A stretch of DNA of 64,000 nt from Sphingomonas yabuuchiae. GTDB taxonomy: Bacteria > Pseudomonadota > Alphaproteobacteria > Sphingomonadales > Sphingomonadaceae. The number at the start of each line of letters is the position of its first letter. Within the stretch, counting starts at the first letter, position 1. Both the position numbers and the translations under genes were made by a program. The notes below the pieces were generated by a model that did not search any database, had not been told where the DNA came from, and saw only the letters and a list, made by a program, of their open reading frames with translations. The stretch spans positions 1-64,000 of the forward strand of contig NZ_JACHNX010000009.1 in assembly GCF_014199595.1 (NCBI RefSeq), read 5' to 3'. Below are positions 45,759-54,548 of this stretch, in pieces.

Positions 45759-46076
45759 GTGGCGGAGAAGGAACCCGGACAGGACTTTGGCGATGCGGAC
45801 GATCCGCGTCTGGCCGCGCTGGATCAGCGATTGGCCAAGGCGAGAGCGGACGGCGCAGCGCGGCAGGGGGTGAAGGTGGACGCCGACAGGGGTTATTCCC
45901 AAGGCAGCCGCGTGATCTCCGCGCTGATCGGAAGTCTTGTCGGCAGTGCGTTGATCGGCTGGCTATTCGACCGCTGGTTCGGCACCGCACCCTGGGCCCT
46001 GATCGTGATGCTGTTCCTGGGGATCGGCGTGGCGTTCAGGCAGATCATTCGGATTTCTGGCGAACGCCCGGAGTAA
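45759..46076 (+). CDS. atpI: ATP synthase protein I
   Basis: A 105-residue protein with two membrane helices (about 54-73 and 78-98), GSLVGSALIGWLFDRWFGTAPW between them being typical of AtpI. It helps c-ring assembly and ion handling. The N-terminus is Asp/Ala-rich and cytoplasmic. The GTG at 45759 follows GAGGG by eight bases. An earlier GTG at 45732 gives ten extra residues. First gene of the F0 operon, 15 bp before atpB. Confidence 0.88.
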   Translation: MAEKEPGQDFGDADDPRLAALDQRLAKARADGAARQGVKVDADRGYSQGSRVISALIGSLVGSALIGWLFDRWFGTAPWALIVMLFLGIGVAFRQIIRISGERPE

Positions 46077-46091
46077 CCGGGCGTTCGTCAT

Positions 46092-46901
46092 ATGTGGGAA
46101 CGAAGCAGCGTGGCGGCAGAATCGGGCGGCAAGATTGATCCGATGCACCAGTTCCTGATCGAGCCGGTGCTCGGTCAGCACTGGGTGGTCGGCGGCTACG
46201 ACCTTTCCTTCACCAATTCCGCTCTGTGGATGGTGGCGACGCTGGTCGCGCTGTGGGTGTTCATGATCGGCGGCATGAAGCGCGATCTGGTCCCCGGGCG
46301 CTGGCAGGCGGCGGTCGAGGGTTTCACCGGCTTCGTCAATTCGATGCTGACGTCGAATATCGGGCCGGAGGGCAAGCGTTTCCTGCCTTACGTCTTCTCG
46401 CTGTTCATGTTCATCCTGTTCGCCAACGTGCTGGGCCTGCTGCCCTTCGGCGTGGTGCCGGGTGTCCACCCCTTCACCGTGACCAGCCATGTGACCGTGA
46501 CCGGCGTGCTCGCGCTGATCTCGTTCGCGATCGTGCTGATCGTCGGCTTCGGCCGCCACGGCTTCCACTTCTTCGCGCTGTTCGTGCCGCACGGCACGCC
46601 CAAGCTGATGATTCCGCTGATCTTCGTGGTCGAGCTGATGAGCTTCCTGGTGCGCCCCTTCTCGCTGGGTCTGCGACTGTTCGTCGCGATGACCGCGGGG
46701 CACATCCTGCTGAAGGTTCTTGCCGCCTTCGTCATCAACGGCATCAACATGGGCCCCGGTTACGCCGCGCTCATCACCCTGCCGAGCTTCCTGCTGATGA
46801 TCGGCATCACGCTTCTCGAACTGCTGGTCGCCGCGATCCAGGCCTATGTCTTCGCGCTGCTGACCTCGGTCTATCTGAACGACGCCGTCAACCTGCACTG
46901 A
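46092..46901 (+). CDS. atpB: F0F1 ATP synthase subunit a
   Basis: A 269-residue membrane subunit that holds the two proton half-channels against the c-ring. The essential arginine lies in SLGLRLFVAMTAGH in the fifth helix region, and the IDPMHQFLIEPVLG start is typical of sphingomonads. There are about six hydrophobic helices. An in-frame GTG at 46110 (MAAESGGKID when read as Met) may be the real start, as the family often begins there. F1 genes are not adjacent. Confidence 0.95.
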   Translation: MWERSSVAAESGGKIDPMHQFLIEPVLGQHWVVGGYDLSFTNSALWMVATLVALWVFMIGGMKRDLVPGRWQAAVEGFTGFVNSMLTSNIGPEGKRFLPYVFSLFMFILFANVLGLLPFGVVPGVHPFTVTSHVTVTGVLALISFAIVLIVGFGRHGFHFFALFVPHGTPKLMIPLIFVVELMSFLVRPFSLGLRLFVAMTAGHILLKVLAAFVINGINMGPGYAALITLPSFLLMIGITLLELLVAAIQAYVFALLTSVYLNDAVNLH

Positions 46902-46981
46902 TCCGGTACGGCCGGATCGGGCGGGCGGGCGCGCCGCCGACTTGAATACCCAAACGACCCTTTTGAACTGGAGTGATTGAA

Positions 46982-47209
46982 ATGGACGCAGAAGCCGCGA
47001 AGCTGATCGGTGCCGGTCTGGCCGCTATCGGCATGGGCATCGCCTCGCTCGGCGTGGGTAACGTGTTCGCCAAGTTCCTCGAAGGCGCGCTGCGCAATCC
47101 GGGTGCGGCGGACAGCCAGCAGGGCCGCCTCTTCATCGGTTTCGCCGGTGCCGAGCTTCTGGGCCTGCTCGCCTTCGTGACGATGATCATCCTGGTGTTC
47201 GTCGCCTAA
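46982..47209 (+). CDS. atpE: F0F1 ATP synthase subunit c
   Basis: A 75-residue two-helix hairpin proteolipid that forms the rotating ring. The proton carrier is Glu58 in FAGAELLGLLAF. Gly-rich helix 1 (GAGLAAIGMGIASLGVG) and the polar loop RNPGAAD are typical. The ATG at 46982 has GGAG eight bases upstream, so the earlier GTG at 46973 is not used. Third gene of the F0 operon. Confidence 0.97.
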   Translation: MDAEAAKLIGAGLAAIGMGIASLGVGNVFAKFLEGALRNPGAADSQQGRLFIGFAGAELLGLLAFVTMIILVFVA

Positions 47210-47272
47210 TCATTCGGATCGGCCGGGCGTGTCGCTGACGATGCGCCCGGTTGATATGGCAACGAGGACTCC

Positions 47273-47767
47273 ATGCCCCAGATAGCACAGATCAGTGCGA
47301 CCTATGCGTCGCAGATCTTCTGGCTCCTGATCACGTTCGGCCTGCTGTATTTTGTGGTCGGTCGTGGGATGGTGCCCAAGATTCAGGCGACCGTCGACGC
47401 TCGCGAAGGCCGTATCGCCGGCGATCTGGCGGCGGCGGAGGCCGCGCGTGCCGAGGCCGACCGGGTCGAGGCGGCATGGCGTGCCGAAATGGACGCCGCC
47501 CGTGTCGCCGCGATGGCCGAAACCAACGCTGCCAAGGCGCGGGCCACCCACGCTTTCGAGGCGCAGGTGAAGGCCGCCGATGCCGAGCTGGCCGAGCGTC
47601 TGGGTCATCATGACCTGGCGATCGCCAATGCCAAGGTCGAGGCGATGGCCAATCTTCAGACCGTGGCGGCCGAGGCCGCGCGCGATCTCGTCGCCAAGCT
47701 GTCCGGCGTCCAGGTGGGCGAGGATGCGGCGGCCGACGCGGTGCGAAAGGTGAGCGCGCATGGCTAA
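47273..47767 (+). CDS. atpF': F0F1 ATP synthase subunit b'
   Basis: A 164-residue peripheral-stalk subunit with an N-terminal anchor (about 10-29) and a long Ala/Glu/Arg helix. It is one of the two b-type subunits that alphaproteobacteria pair in a heterodimer. The first residues MPQIAQISATYASQIFWLLITFGLLYF resemble b' proteins. It overlaps the next b gene by eight bases. Confidence 0.93.
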   Translation: MPQIAQISATYASQIFWLLITFGLLYFVVGRGMVPKIQATVDAREGRIAGDLAAAEAARAEADRVEAAWRAEMDAARVAAMAETNAAKARATHAFEAQVKAADAELAERLGHHDLAIANAKVEAMANLQTVAAEAARDLVAKLSGVQVGEDAAADAVRKVSAHG

Positions 47768-48422
47768 TCATTCCGCAAACGGCGTTCTGGCCAATGGCGA
47801 TGCGCTGGTCGCGCAGAACCTGGCCGATGCGGCGTCCGCCGAAGGCATGACGCAGAAGCCGATCCGCGAAGGCGACGGTCTGACCGGCAATACGGTCGCG
47901 CCCGCCGAAGCCGAGCATCACGCCGCCAGCCCGACCGCGCTGGGTTTCGATTCGACCGGTTGGGTGGCGCTTGCTGCTCTGGTCGTGCTGATCGGGATGC
48001 TGGTGAAGAAGGTCCCGTCGATGATCGGTCGTTCGCTCGACCAGAAGATTGCCGGGATCCGCGCCCAGCTCGACGAAGCCAATAAGCTGCGTCAGGAAGC
48101 CGAAACGCTGAAGGCCGAATATGAGGCCAAGGCGAAGGCCGCCCATGCCGATGCCGAGGCGATGCGCGCTCAGGCTCAGCATGAAGCGGGTCAGCTGCTC
48201 AGCAAGGCCAAGGCCGATGCCGAGGCGCTGATGGAGCGTCGCGCCAAGATGGCCGAGGACAAGATCGCCGCTGCCGAGCGCACCGCGATCGCCGAAGTCC
48301 GCGCCCGCGCCGCCGAGGCTGCCGCCAAGGCTGCCGGTCTGCTGATCGCCGAGCATCACTCGGCCGATGCGGACCGGGCGATGATCGACCGCACCATTTC
48401 GGGGCTCGGTCGCCCGAACTGA
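47760..48422 (+). CDS. atpF: F0F1 ATP synthase subunit b
   Basis: A 220-residue stalk subunit. The membrane anchor (about 67-82, WVALAALVVLIGMLV) starts unusually late because the first 65 residues are a soluble Ala/Asn/Glu-rich extension. The rest is the long Ala/Glu/Lys coiled coil expected to bind delta in F1. An in-frame ATG at 47847 would halve the extension. The overlap with b' by eight bases and the following terminator mark it as last in the operon. Confidence 0.93.
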   Translation: MANHSANGVLANGDALVAQNLADAASAEGMTQKPIREGDGLTGNTVAPAEAEHHAASPTALGFDSTGWVALAALVVLIGMLVKKVPSMIGRSLDQKIAGIRAQLDEANKLRQEAETLKAEYEAKAKAAHADAEAMRAQAQHEAGQLLSKAKADAEALMERRAKMAEDKIAAAERTAIAEVRARAAEAAAKAAGLLIAEHHSADADRAMIDRTISGLGRPN

Positions 48423-48445
48423 TCGGCTTCACGGCCGGAGACAGG

Positions 48446-48475
48446 ACCGCGCTTCGGGTTGGCCCGAGGCGCGGT
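48446..48475 (+). terminator. F0 operon terminator hairpin
   Basis: ACCGCGCTTCGGG and CCCGAGGCGCGGT form a 13-bp stem (one G-U) with a TTGG loop, 24 bp past atpF. A weak TCGGTCGTTTC tail follows. Confidence 0.7.
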
Positions 48476-48506
48476 TCGGTCGTTTCGGAAAGCCAAAAGA
48501 CCACCA

Positions 48507-48610
48507 CCTCCGTTCAGGCTGAGCGAAGTCGAAGCCCACGTCCTGCCCTATCCCCGCGCGGAAGAGAGGGATTCCCTTGGGCTTCGACCTCGATCAGCCT
48601 GAACGGAGGG
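48507..48610. repeat. REP-like inverted pair, family A, copy 7
   Basis: Arms TCCGTTCAGGCTGAGCGAAG and GGGCTTCGACCTCGATCAGC, separated by about 40 bp. Confidence 0.7.
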
Positions 48611-48621
48611 TGGGAAAACGC

Positions 48622-48684
48622 ATTCCTCCCCAAGCTCGGCTTGGGGAGGGGGGCCGCCGGGCGTCAGTCCGGTGGTGGAGGGGC
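48622..48684. repeat. Palindromic repeat, family B, half copy 6
   Basis: Left half only: TTCCTCCCCAAGCTCGGCTT continues to gtccggtggtggaggggc. The matching right half is missing, so it looks truncated. Confidence 0.6.
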
Positions 48685-48704
48685 AGCTCCCCCACACCAC
48701 ATAC

Positions 48705-48720
48705 CCCCGTCCCCACGGGG
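48705..48720 (+). promoter_or_regulatory. Strong hairpin upstream of gdx
   Basis: CCCCGT and ACGGGG form a perfect 6-bp stem around CCCC, 75 bp before the gdx start. It does not match the guanidine-II loop sequence. Confidence 0.35.
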
Positions 48721-48747
48721 CCGCATCGCCGTCTCTTTCGGGTTTCC

Positions 48748-48759
48748 GGCGACGATGCC
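48748..48759 (+). promoter_or_regulatory. ACGA-loop hairpin upstream of gdx
   Basis: GGCG-ACGA-TGCC forms a four-bp stem (last pair G-U) with the ACGR loop found in guanidine-II riboswitch hairpins, 35 bp before the ATG. A competing stem (catcgccg with cggcg...atg) is also possible. Confidence 0.25.
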
Positions 48760-48794
48760 TATATCCCCGAGCCCGTGACAAAGGAGACGCTCCG

Positions 48795-49115
48795 ATGGCA
48801 TGGGTCATTCTGGGCATTGCCGTGATTACCGAGATTTGCTGGGCGCTCAGCCTGAAATGGGCGGCGACCGTCGCCACCTGGCAGGCGTCGAGCGTGCCGA
48901 TCGTCCTCAGCTTCGTGAATATGGGCCTGTTGGCGCTGGCGATGCGCGGGCTTCCGGCCGGAACCGCCTATGCGGTGTGGACCGGGCTGGGCGCGGTGGG
49001 TGTCGTGATCGGCGGGGCCATCGTGTTCGGCGACAAGATCGCGCCGATCCAGGCGGGCTTCATGGTGCTGACCGTCATCGGCGTGATGGGCACCAAGCTG
49101 TTCGCACAAGGGTAA
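48795..49115 (+). CDS. gdx: SMR-family guanidinium exporter Gdx (SugE type)
   Basis: A 106-residue four-helix small multidrug resistance protein. The essential glutamate is Glu13 in AVITEICWALSLKW, and helix 3 reads PAGTAYAVWTGLGAVGVVIG, the SugE/Gdx hallmark that separates it from EmrE. Such proteins export guanidinium ions as dual-topology dimers. AAGGAG eight bases before the ATG at 48795 gives a strong start. A single gene (not a PsaA/B type pair) fits dual topology. Confidence 0.87.
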   Translation: MAWVILGIAVITEICWALSLKWAATVATWQASSVPIVLSFVNMGLLALAMRGLPAGTAYAVWTGLGAVGVVIGGAIVFGDKIAPIQAGFMVLTVIGVMGTKLFAQG

Positions 49116-49121
49116 TTGGGC

Positions 49122-49284
49122 GTTCACGCGAAGCCGCGAAGACACGAAGAAGAGGGTTCGCGCAAAGGCGCAGAGAGCGCAAAGGAAGAAAAAGGTCTCC
49201 CGACCGCCGCGTTCGGAACGCCTCCGCGGCCTACGCGCCTCTGCGCGAACAAAAACCTTCGCGTCCTCGCGGCTTCGCGTGAAC
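49122..49284. repeat. Nested inverted-repeat element (MITE-like)
   Basis: Outer arms GTTCACGCGAAGCCGCGAAG at the left and CGCGGCTTCGCGTGAAC at the right match with few changes. Inner arms GTTCGCGCAAAGGCGC and GCGCCTCTGCGCGAAC also pair. The whole 163 bp can fold on itself. It lies between gdx and uvrC. Confidence 0.75.
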
Positions 49285-49338
49285 CAAAGCAACCTCACAG
49301 GGTAGCGATCTGCCGATCGCACACCTAAATCGCACCCA

Positions 49339-51258
49339 ATGTCCGAACCTCCCGTCGACCGCTTCAACGAAGAGAAATCCACCTTCACCCTGCGCGGTGC
49401 CGATGCGCCCGATTTGAAGGCGGGGGTGGCGGCGATCCGCAACGTGCTGGCGACGCTGCCGCTGCGGCCGGGCGTCTACCGGATGCAGGATGCGCGTGGC
49501 GATGTGCTGTATATCGGCAAGGCGCGCGCGCTGAAGAATCGCGTCGCCAACTATACCCAGGTCGACCGGCTGCCGAAGCGCTTGCAACGCATGGTCGCGC
49601 AGACGCGGTCGATGACCATCGTCACGACCAACAACGAAGCCGAGGCGCTGCTGCTTGAGGCGCAGCTCATCAAGCGTTACCGCCCGGCCTTCAACGTCCT
49701 GCTGCGCGACGACAAGAGCTTTCCCTTCATCCTGTTGCGCAACGACCATGAGTTCCCGCGCATCCAGAAGCATCGCGGGGCCAGGCGTGCGGTCGGCAAT
49801 TATTACGGCCCCTTTGCCAGCGCGGGCAGCGTCAACAACACACTGAACGCGCTGCAAAAGCTGTTCCTGCTCCGGTCGTGTACCGACAGCTTCTTCAAGG
49901 GGCGCGACCGGCCGTGCCTGCTCTACCAGATCAAGCGCTGCTCGGCGCCCTGCGTCGGCCGGATAGACGAGGCGGCCTATGCCGAGCTGGTCGCCGACGC
50001 GAAGAACTTCCTCGGCGGCAAGTCGACCCAGGTCCAGGCCAAGCTGGGCACGCAGATGCAGGCGGCGGCCGAGGCGATGGATTTCGAGCTGGCCGCGATC
50101 CTGCGCGACCGGCTGAAGGCGCTGACCTTCATTCAAGGCACGCAGGCGATCAACGCCGAGGGCGTGGGCGACGCCGACATCTTCGCGCTCGCCAATCGCG
50201 AAGGGGTGATGGGCATCCAGGCCTTCTTCATCCGTGGCGGCCAGAATTGGGGGCATCGCAGCTTCTTCCCCGCACACACCAATGACGTGCCCGAGGAGGA
50301 GGTGCTGACCAGCTTCCTCACGCAATTCTATGAGGAAGTGCCGCCCGCGAAGACCATCCTGCTCGATCGTGACCTGCCCGAGGGCGAGTTGCTGACCGAG
50401 GCGCTGGGCGAGCGGGCCGGGTATAAGGTACAGCTCACCGTGCCGCAGCGCGGCGACCGCCGCCGCCTGCTCGACCAGGCCAAGCGTAACGCGGTCGAGG
50501 CGCTTGAGCGGCGGCTGGCTGAGTCGACCACCCAGGCCAAGCTGCTGCGCGAAGTGGCCGACTTCTTCGACCTGTCCGAACCGCCTCAGCGGATCGAGGT
50601 GTACGACAACAGTCATATCCAGGGTACCAACGCGCTGGGCGCGATGGTCGTGGCGGGGCCGGAGGGTTTCCAGAAGGGCCAGTATCGCAAGTTCAACATT
50701 AAGGGGAACGAGGCGGCGACCAACGACGATTTCGGCATGATGCGCGAAGTCTTCCGCCGCCGCTTCGCCCGCCAGCTGGAGGAGAATCCGGATCGCGACG
50801 ACGCGACCTGGCCCGACCTGGTGCTGATCGACGGCGGGCGCGGCCAGCTCAACGCGGCCAAGGCGGTGCTGGAGGATCTGGGCATCGAGGATGTCTGCCT
50901 GGTCGGCGTCGCCAAGGGCCCGCATCACGGCCGCGAGGGGCGCGAGGTCTTCCACATGATGGACGGCAGCGAACGGATGCTGCCGGTCAATGCGCCGCTG
51001 CTGTTCTATCTCCAGCGCCTACGCGACGAGGTCCACCGCTTCGTGATCGGCGCCCACCGCGACAAGCGCGCCAAGGCGATGGGCGCGAGCCCGCTCGACG
51101 AAGTGCCCGGCATCGGCCCGGCGCGGAAGAAGGCCCTGCTGATGCACTTCGGCACGGGGCGCGCGGTGCGCAATGCGAGTTTGGAGGATTTGCGTAAAGC
51201 GCCGGGGGTCAGTCAGGCCGTGGCGCAGCAGGTGTACGACTTTTATCATAGCCGGTGA
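49339..51258 (+). CDS. uvrC: Excinuclease ABC subunit C
   Basis: A 639-residue nuclease that makes both cuts in nucleotide excision repair. GIY-YIG nuclease at about 50-130 (RPGVYRMQDARGDVLYIGKA), a UVR motif that binds UvrB at about 235-265, the UvrC RNaseH-like endonuclease in the centre (RIEVYDNSHIQGTNALGAMV) and two C-terminal helix-hairpin-helix repeats (DEVPGIGPARKKALL and FGTGRAVRNASLEDL). Size is standard. It is convergent with the protease gene. Confidence 0.96.
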   Translation: MSEPPVDRFNEEKSTFTLRGADAPDLKAGVAAIRNVLATLPLRPGVYRMQDARGDVLYIGKARALKNRVANYTQVDRLPKRLQRMVAQTRSMTIVTTNNEAEALLLEAQLIKRYRPAFNVLLRDDKSFPFILLRNDHEFPRIQKHRGARRAVGNYYGPFASAGSVNNTLNALQKLFLLRSCTDSFFKGRDRPCLLYQIKRCSAPCVGRIDEAAYAELVADAKNFLGGKSTQVQAKLGTQMQAAAEAMDFELAAILRDRLKALTFIQGTQAINAEGVGDADIFALANREGVMGIQAFFIRGGQNWGHRSFFPAHTNDVPEEEVLTSFLTQFYEEVPPAKTILLDRDLPEGELLTEALGERAGYKVQLTVPQRGDRRRLLDQAKRNAVEALERRLAESTTQAKLLREVADFFDLSEPPQRIEVYDNSHIQGTNALGAMVVAGPEGFQKGQYRKFNIKGNEAATNDDFGMMREVFRRRFARQLEENPDRDDATWPDLVLIDGGRGQLNAAKAVLEDLGIEDVCLVGVAKGPHHGREGREVFHMMDGSERMLPVNAPLLFYLQRLRDEVHRFVIGAHRDKRAKAMGASPLDEVPGIGPARKKALLMHFGTGRAVRNASLEDLRKAPGVSQAVAQQVYDFYHSR

Positions 51259-51274
51259 GGGCGTGCCGCCGCCG

Positions 51275-52495
51275 TCAGTAGAAGCTGTGCAATGTGATCG
51301 TCCGCAAGGTGCCATCGCAGAGTGTCAGCAGATGTTTGGTTCCCGGGGCGGCGTGGGCGAAATAATCTTCGACCAAGTCTTTTGAGACGGTCTTGTGATC
51401 GATAGCGCATATCGCGTCGCCCGGTTTCAGCTTGGCGGCGGCTGCTGGTGATCGGCTCATGACATGGGCAACCGATAGTCGTCCGTTCCGGGTATATCCC
51501 TGTATGCCGGATGTGCTTCGATAGGCTGGCTTTGACGGCGGCACCCGTGGCTCCAGCAGCATCCGTCCCGCTGTCAGGTCGACCGTCATATTGTAGTTCC
51601 GCAACACGCCCATGCCGATCAAAGCCTGTATCTCTTTCGATCCCCACCAGTTTGCGTGCTCGACCGTCGCATAGGCACCCGAAACCTTGTGCGCCCCGAG
51701 CGTAAAATCGGTCAGTCGGCCAAGGGGTTGGACGGCCATGCCTCCGGCACCGACCGATGCGATGTCCGTCTGAGTGTTGAACTTCGTCCGCTCGGCAACA
51801 GCGGGCGAGATGGACACCTCACTGTCGGAGCCGGTGTCGATCATCGTGGGGGATACGGGCTGGCCGTTGATCGAGACGTCGGTGACCAGCCGGGAGTTGT
51901 TCGGCCCCACCCGGATCGGAATGCCGTCGGCCATCGGAATCGACCCGCTGCTCAGCAATCGGAAACGATGATGATCCTGATCGACCTGCCATTCGAAGAT
52001 GCCGAGTATGGGCAGGCCGATGACCACCTCGACATCGGCAAGGCCCATGGCGTTCAAGCGGCGGAGGTCCATGACGGTGACCGCGCCGGGCTTCGTGGTG
52101 CGGATCGCGCCCACATCCAGGGTGACCGACGGCGTGGTATAAAGCTGCGTCGGCCCACCGACACTTTCCGGTTTGGCCCAAGGCGTCAGGGGAAGATGAT
52201 GGGCGTCGGCATAGGCCTTGCTCACAATGAGATGATCGACGCCCGTATCGATCATCGCCTTCGCAGGGTGACCATTCAAAACGACCGGGATGACAATGAT
52301 GTCGCTTTTGGGGTCGAAGCCGATCCATCCCGATCCGGCATCGGGTATCCAAAAAATCGGGCGCTCGGTGAACGTCGCGGGCAGGGTGGAGGGGGTTTCT
52401 TGCGCCAGAAGTGTTGAGGCCGGTAGAAGCGCCGCTTCGGAACATGTGAGCAATGCCGCCAAAGTCAGCGATATTTTCACAAAACCCGAAATCAT
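51275..52495 (-). CDS. Secreted two-domain retropepsin-like aspartic protease with PDZ
   Basis: A 406-residue exported protein. A signal peptide covers about 1-31. Two retropepsin-like domains follow, with active Asp83 (MIDTGVDHLI) and Asp220 (MIDTGSDSEV), so one chain could form the two-lobed active site that viral retropepsins build from two chains. Residues about 340-406 form a PDZ-like domain (LKPGDAICAIDHKTV). Substrate unknown. Base composition is more AT-rich than the neighbours (next 200 bp upstream too), which hints at recent acquisition. It is convergent with uvrC and divergent from recO. Confidence 0.82.
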   Translation of the reverse strand: MISGFVKISLTLAALLTCSEAALLPASTLLAQETPSTLPATFTERPIFWIPDAGSGWIGFDPKSDIIVIPVVLNGHPAKAMIDTGVDHLIVSKAYADAHHLPLTPWAKPESVGGPTQLYTTPSVTLDVGAIRTTKPGAVTVMDLRRLNAMGLADVEVVIGLPILGIFEWQVDQDHHRFRLLSSGSIPMADGIPIRVGPNNSRLVTDVSINGQPVSPTMIDTGSDSEVSISPAVAERTKFNTQTDIASVGAGGMAVQPLGRLTDFTLGAHKVSGAYATVEHANWWGSKEIQALIGMGVLRNYNMTVDLTAGRMLLEPRVPPSKPAYRSTSGIQGYTRNGRLSVAHVMSRSPAAAAKLKPGDAICAIDHKTVSKDLVEDYFAHAAPGTKHLLTLCDGTLRTITLHSFY

Positions 52496-52711
52496 ATTAA
52501 TGATCTGCCCATTTTTGCTATCTTGTGTTGAGATAAATTTGCGGGATGGTGACGTAACGCGGCTTATTGAAGCAAGCTGAAAATGCCGTGGCCTTCAGTT
52601 TTTCATCTGCGGCAGCGGCGATGTTTAGTGGCGTATGCTGGCTCTTGGCGAAACTGTTGTCCGCTTCCCCGGACATAGCATCCCACGCCATTCCCCCCTA
52701 CATCCCATCCT
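52496..52711. other. AT-richer intergenic stretch
   Basis: Between the divergent protease gene and recO. Clearly richer in A/T than the surroundings (for example ATATTAATGATCTGCCCATT). It contains no repeat of the families seen elsewhere and no gene-like frame that fits codon use. Confidence 0.45.
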
Positions 52712-53443
52712 ATGCACCTGGTCGCCCCTGCCATCATCCTGTCGGTTCGGCCGCATGGCGAGCATGGCGCGATCGTGCGGGCGTTGACCCGCGCGGATGG
52801 GGTGCAGCCGGGCTATGTGCGGGGCGGGCGTTCGCGGGCGCTCAGGCCTGTCCTGCAACCGGGGAATGCTATTATCGGCGAGTGGCGGGCGCGGACCGCC
52901 GAGCAGCTTGCCGCGCTGACCATCGAGCCGGGGCATAGCCGTGCGGGGCTGCATAGCGAGCCGCTGGCCGCCGCCGGGATCGAGTGGCTGTGCGCGCTGA
53001 CCGCTGCCACGTTGCCCGAGGAGCAACCTTATCCCATCCTCTACGACGCATTCGACGCGGTGCTGACGGCGATCGAGTCGGCGCCCTCGGCGCGGGGCTG
53101 GGCGGGGGCGCTGGTGCGCTACGAACTGCTGCTACTGGGGCAACTGGGTTTCGGGCTCGATCTGGAGCGGTGCACCGTCACCGGAGGAACCGACGATCTG
53201 GCCTATGTCAGTCCCAAGAGCGGGGCGGCGGTGTCGGTGGGGGCGGCGTTCGGCTATGAGGCGCGGCTGTTTCCCTTGCCGACTTTCCTGGGGGAGGGCG
53301 GGGCGGCGGACTGGCCCGACATTTTCGCCGCCGGGCGGATCACCGCGCATTTCCTGGCGCGCGATATCCTGGTGGGCTTGCGCAACGATCCGATGCCCGC
53401 CCGCACGCGGTTGTTCGATCGGTTCAAAAGGGCGGTTGCGTGA
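52712..53443 (+). CDS. recO: DNA repair protein RecO
   Basis: A 243-residue mediator that loads RecA with RecR on single-strand gaps. The OB-fold N-terminus reads [21 protein letters not shown] with GYVRGGRS, and the helical C-terminal half (about 80-240) contains [30 protein letters not shown] and the SPKSGAAVS segment. There is no visible four-cysteine zinc site, as is common in alphaproteobacteria. 56 bp before leuB. Confidence 0.92.
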   Translation: MHLVAPAIILSVRPHGEHGAIVRALTRADGVQPGYVRGGRSRALRPVLQPGNAIIGEWRARTAEQLAALTIEPGHSRAGLHSEPLAAAGIEWLCALTAATLPEEQPYPILYDAFDAVLTAIESAPSARGWAGALVRYELLLLGQLGFGLDLERCTVTGGTDDLAYVSPKSGAAVSVGAAFGYEARLFPLPTFLGEGGAADWPDIFAAGRITAHFLARDILVGLRNDPMPARTRLFDRFKRAVA

Positions 53444-53499
53444 GGACCGTCCGCTAAGGCAAAGGGCGCTCCGAACACAGATAGGACAAGGGGCCAGCC

Positions 53500-54543
53500 A
53501 TGGCATTGATCGCGATCCTCGCCGGTGACGGCATCGGCCCGGAAGTGACGGCGGAAGCGCGGCGCGTGCTGGAGGCGCTGGACCTGGGCCTGACCTTCGA
53601 GGAGGCCAAGGTCGGCGGAGCGGCCTATGAGGCGGCGGGCCATCCGCTGCCGCCCGAGACGCTGGAGGTGGCAGGCCGCGCCGATGCGCTGCTGTTCGGC
53701 GCGGTCGGCGATCCGCGCTTCGACAATCTGGAGCGCGCGCATCGGCCGGAGCAGGCGATCCTGGGTCTGCGCAAGGCATTCGGCCTGTTCGCGAACCTGC
53801 GGCCCGCACGGCTGTTCGAGGGGCTGGAGGATGCCAGCTCGCTGCGCCCCGACATTGCGCGGCGCATCGATATGGTGATCGTGCGCGAGCTGACCGGCGA
53901 CGTCTATTTCGGTGCGAAGGGCCGCGGCACCACCGAGGCGGGCCTGCGCGAAGGCCATGACCTGATGCGCTATGACGAAGAGGAAGTGGCGCGCATCGCC
54001 CGCGTCGGTTTCGAGACCGCGATGCGCCGCCGCCGTCGCCTGCTGTCGGTGGACAAGGCGAATGTGCTGGAAACCTCGCAGTTGTGGCGCGACGTGGTGA
54101 TCGAGGTGGCGAAGGATTACCCGGACGTCGCGCTCGACCATATGTATGTCGATAATTGCGCGATGCAGCTGGTTCGCGATCCGGGCCAGTTCGACGTCAT
54201 CCTGACCGGCAATCTGTTCGGCGACATCCTGTCGGATCAGGCGTCGATGTGCGCAGGCTCGATCGGGATGCTGCCCTCCGCCGCGCTGGGGGCGACGGGC
54301 AAGGGGCTGTACGAGCCGATCCATGGCTCGGCCCCCGATATCGCGGGGCAGGGCAAGGCCAATCCATGCGCGGCGATCCTGTCGTCGGCGATGATGCTGC
54401 GCCACTCGCTGGGGCTCACCGAGGCGGCCGACCGGATCGACGCGGCGGTGGCGGGCGCGATCCGCGAGGGCGCGCGGACCGGCGATCTGGGCGGCAGCCT
54501 GTCGACCCGCGCCATGGCCGACGCGATCCTCGAACGCCTCTGA
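53500..54543 (+). CDS. leuB: 3-isopropylmalate dehydrogenase
   Basis: A 347-residue NAD-dependent enzyme of leucine synthesis. It opens [20 protein letters not shown] and contains the isocitrate/isopropylmalate signature [20 protein letters not shown], with the substrate-binding Arg residues in [17 protein letters not shown]. Normal length. The gene is not near leuC or leuD in this window. The GT2-GtrA gene follows after 5 bp and may be co-transcribed. Confidence 0.96.
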   Translation: MALIAILAGDGIGPEVTAEARRVLEALDLGLTFEEAKVGGAAYEAAGHPLPPETLEVAGRADALLFGAVGDPRFDNLERAHRPEQAILGLRKAFGLFANLRPARLFEGLEDASSLRPDIARRIDMVIVRELTGDVYFGAKGRGTTEAGLREGHDLMRYDEEEVARIARVGFETAMRRRRRLLSVDKANVLETSQLWRDVVIEVAKDYPDVALDHMYVDNCAMQLVRDPGQFDVILTGNLFGDILSDQASMCAGSIGMLPSAALGATGKGLYEPIHGSAPDIAGQGKANPCAAILSSAMMLRHSLGLTEAADRIDAAVAGAIREGARTGDLGGSLSTRAMADAILERL

Positions 54544-54548
54544 CGCCC

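Larger units (their letters stand above)
48423..48794. other. Gap after F0 operon, upstream of gdx
   Basis: Holds the F0 terminator, repeats A7 and B6 and a hairpin pair just before gdx. No gene-like frame. The hairpins are described as a possible regulator in the findings. Confidence 0.5.
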
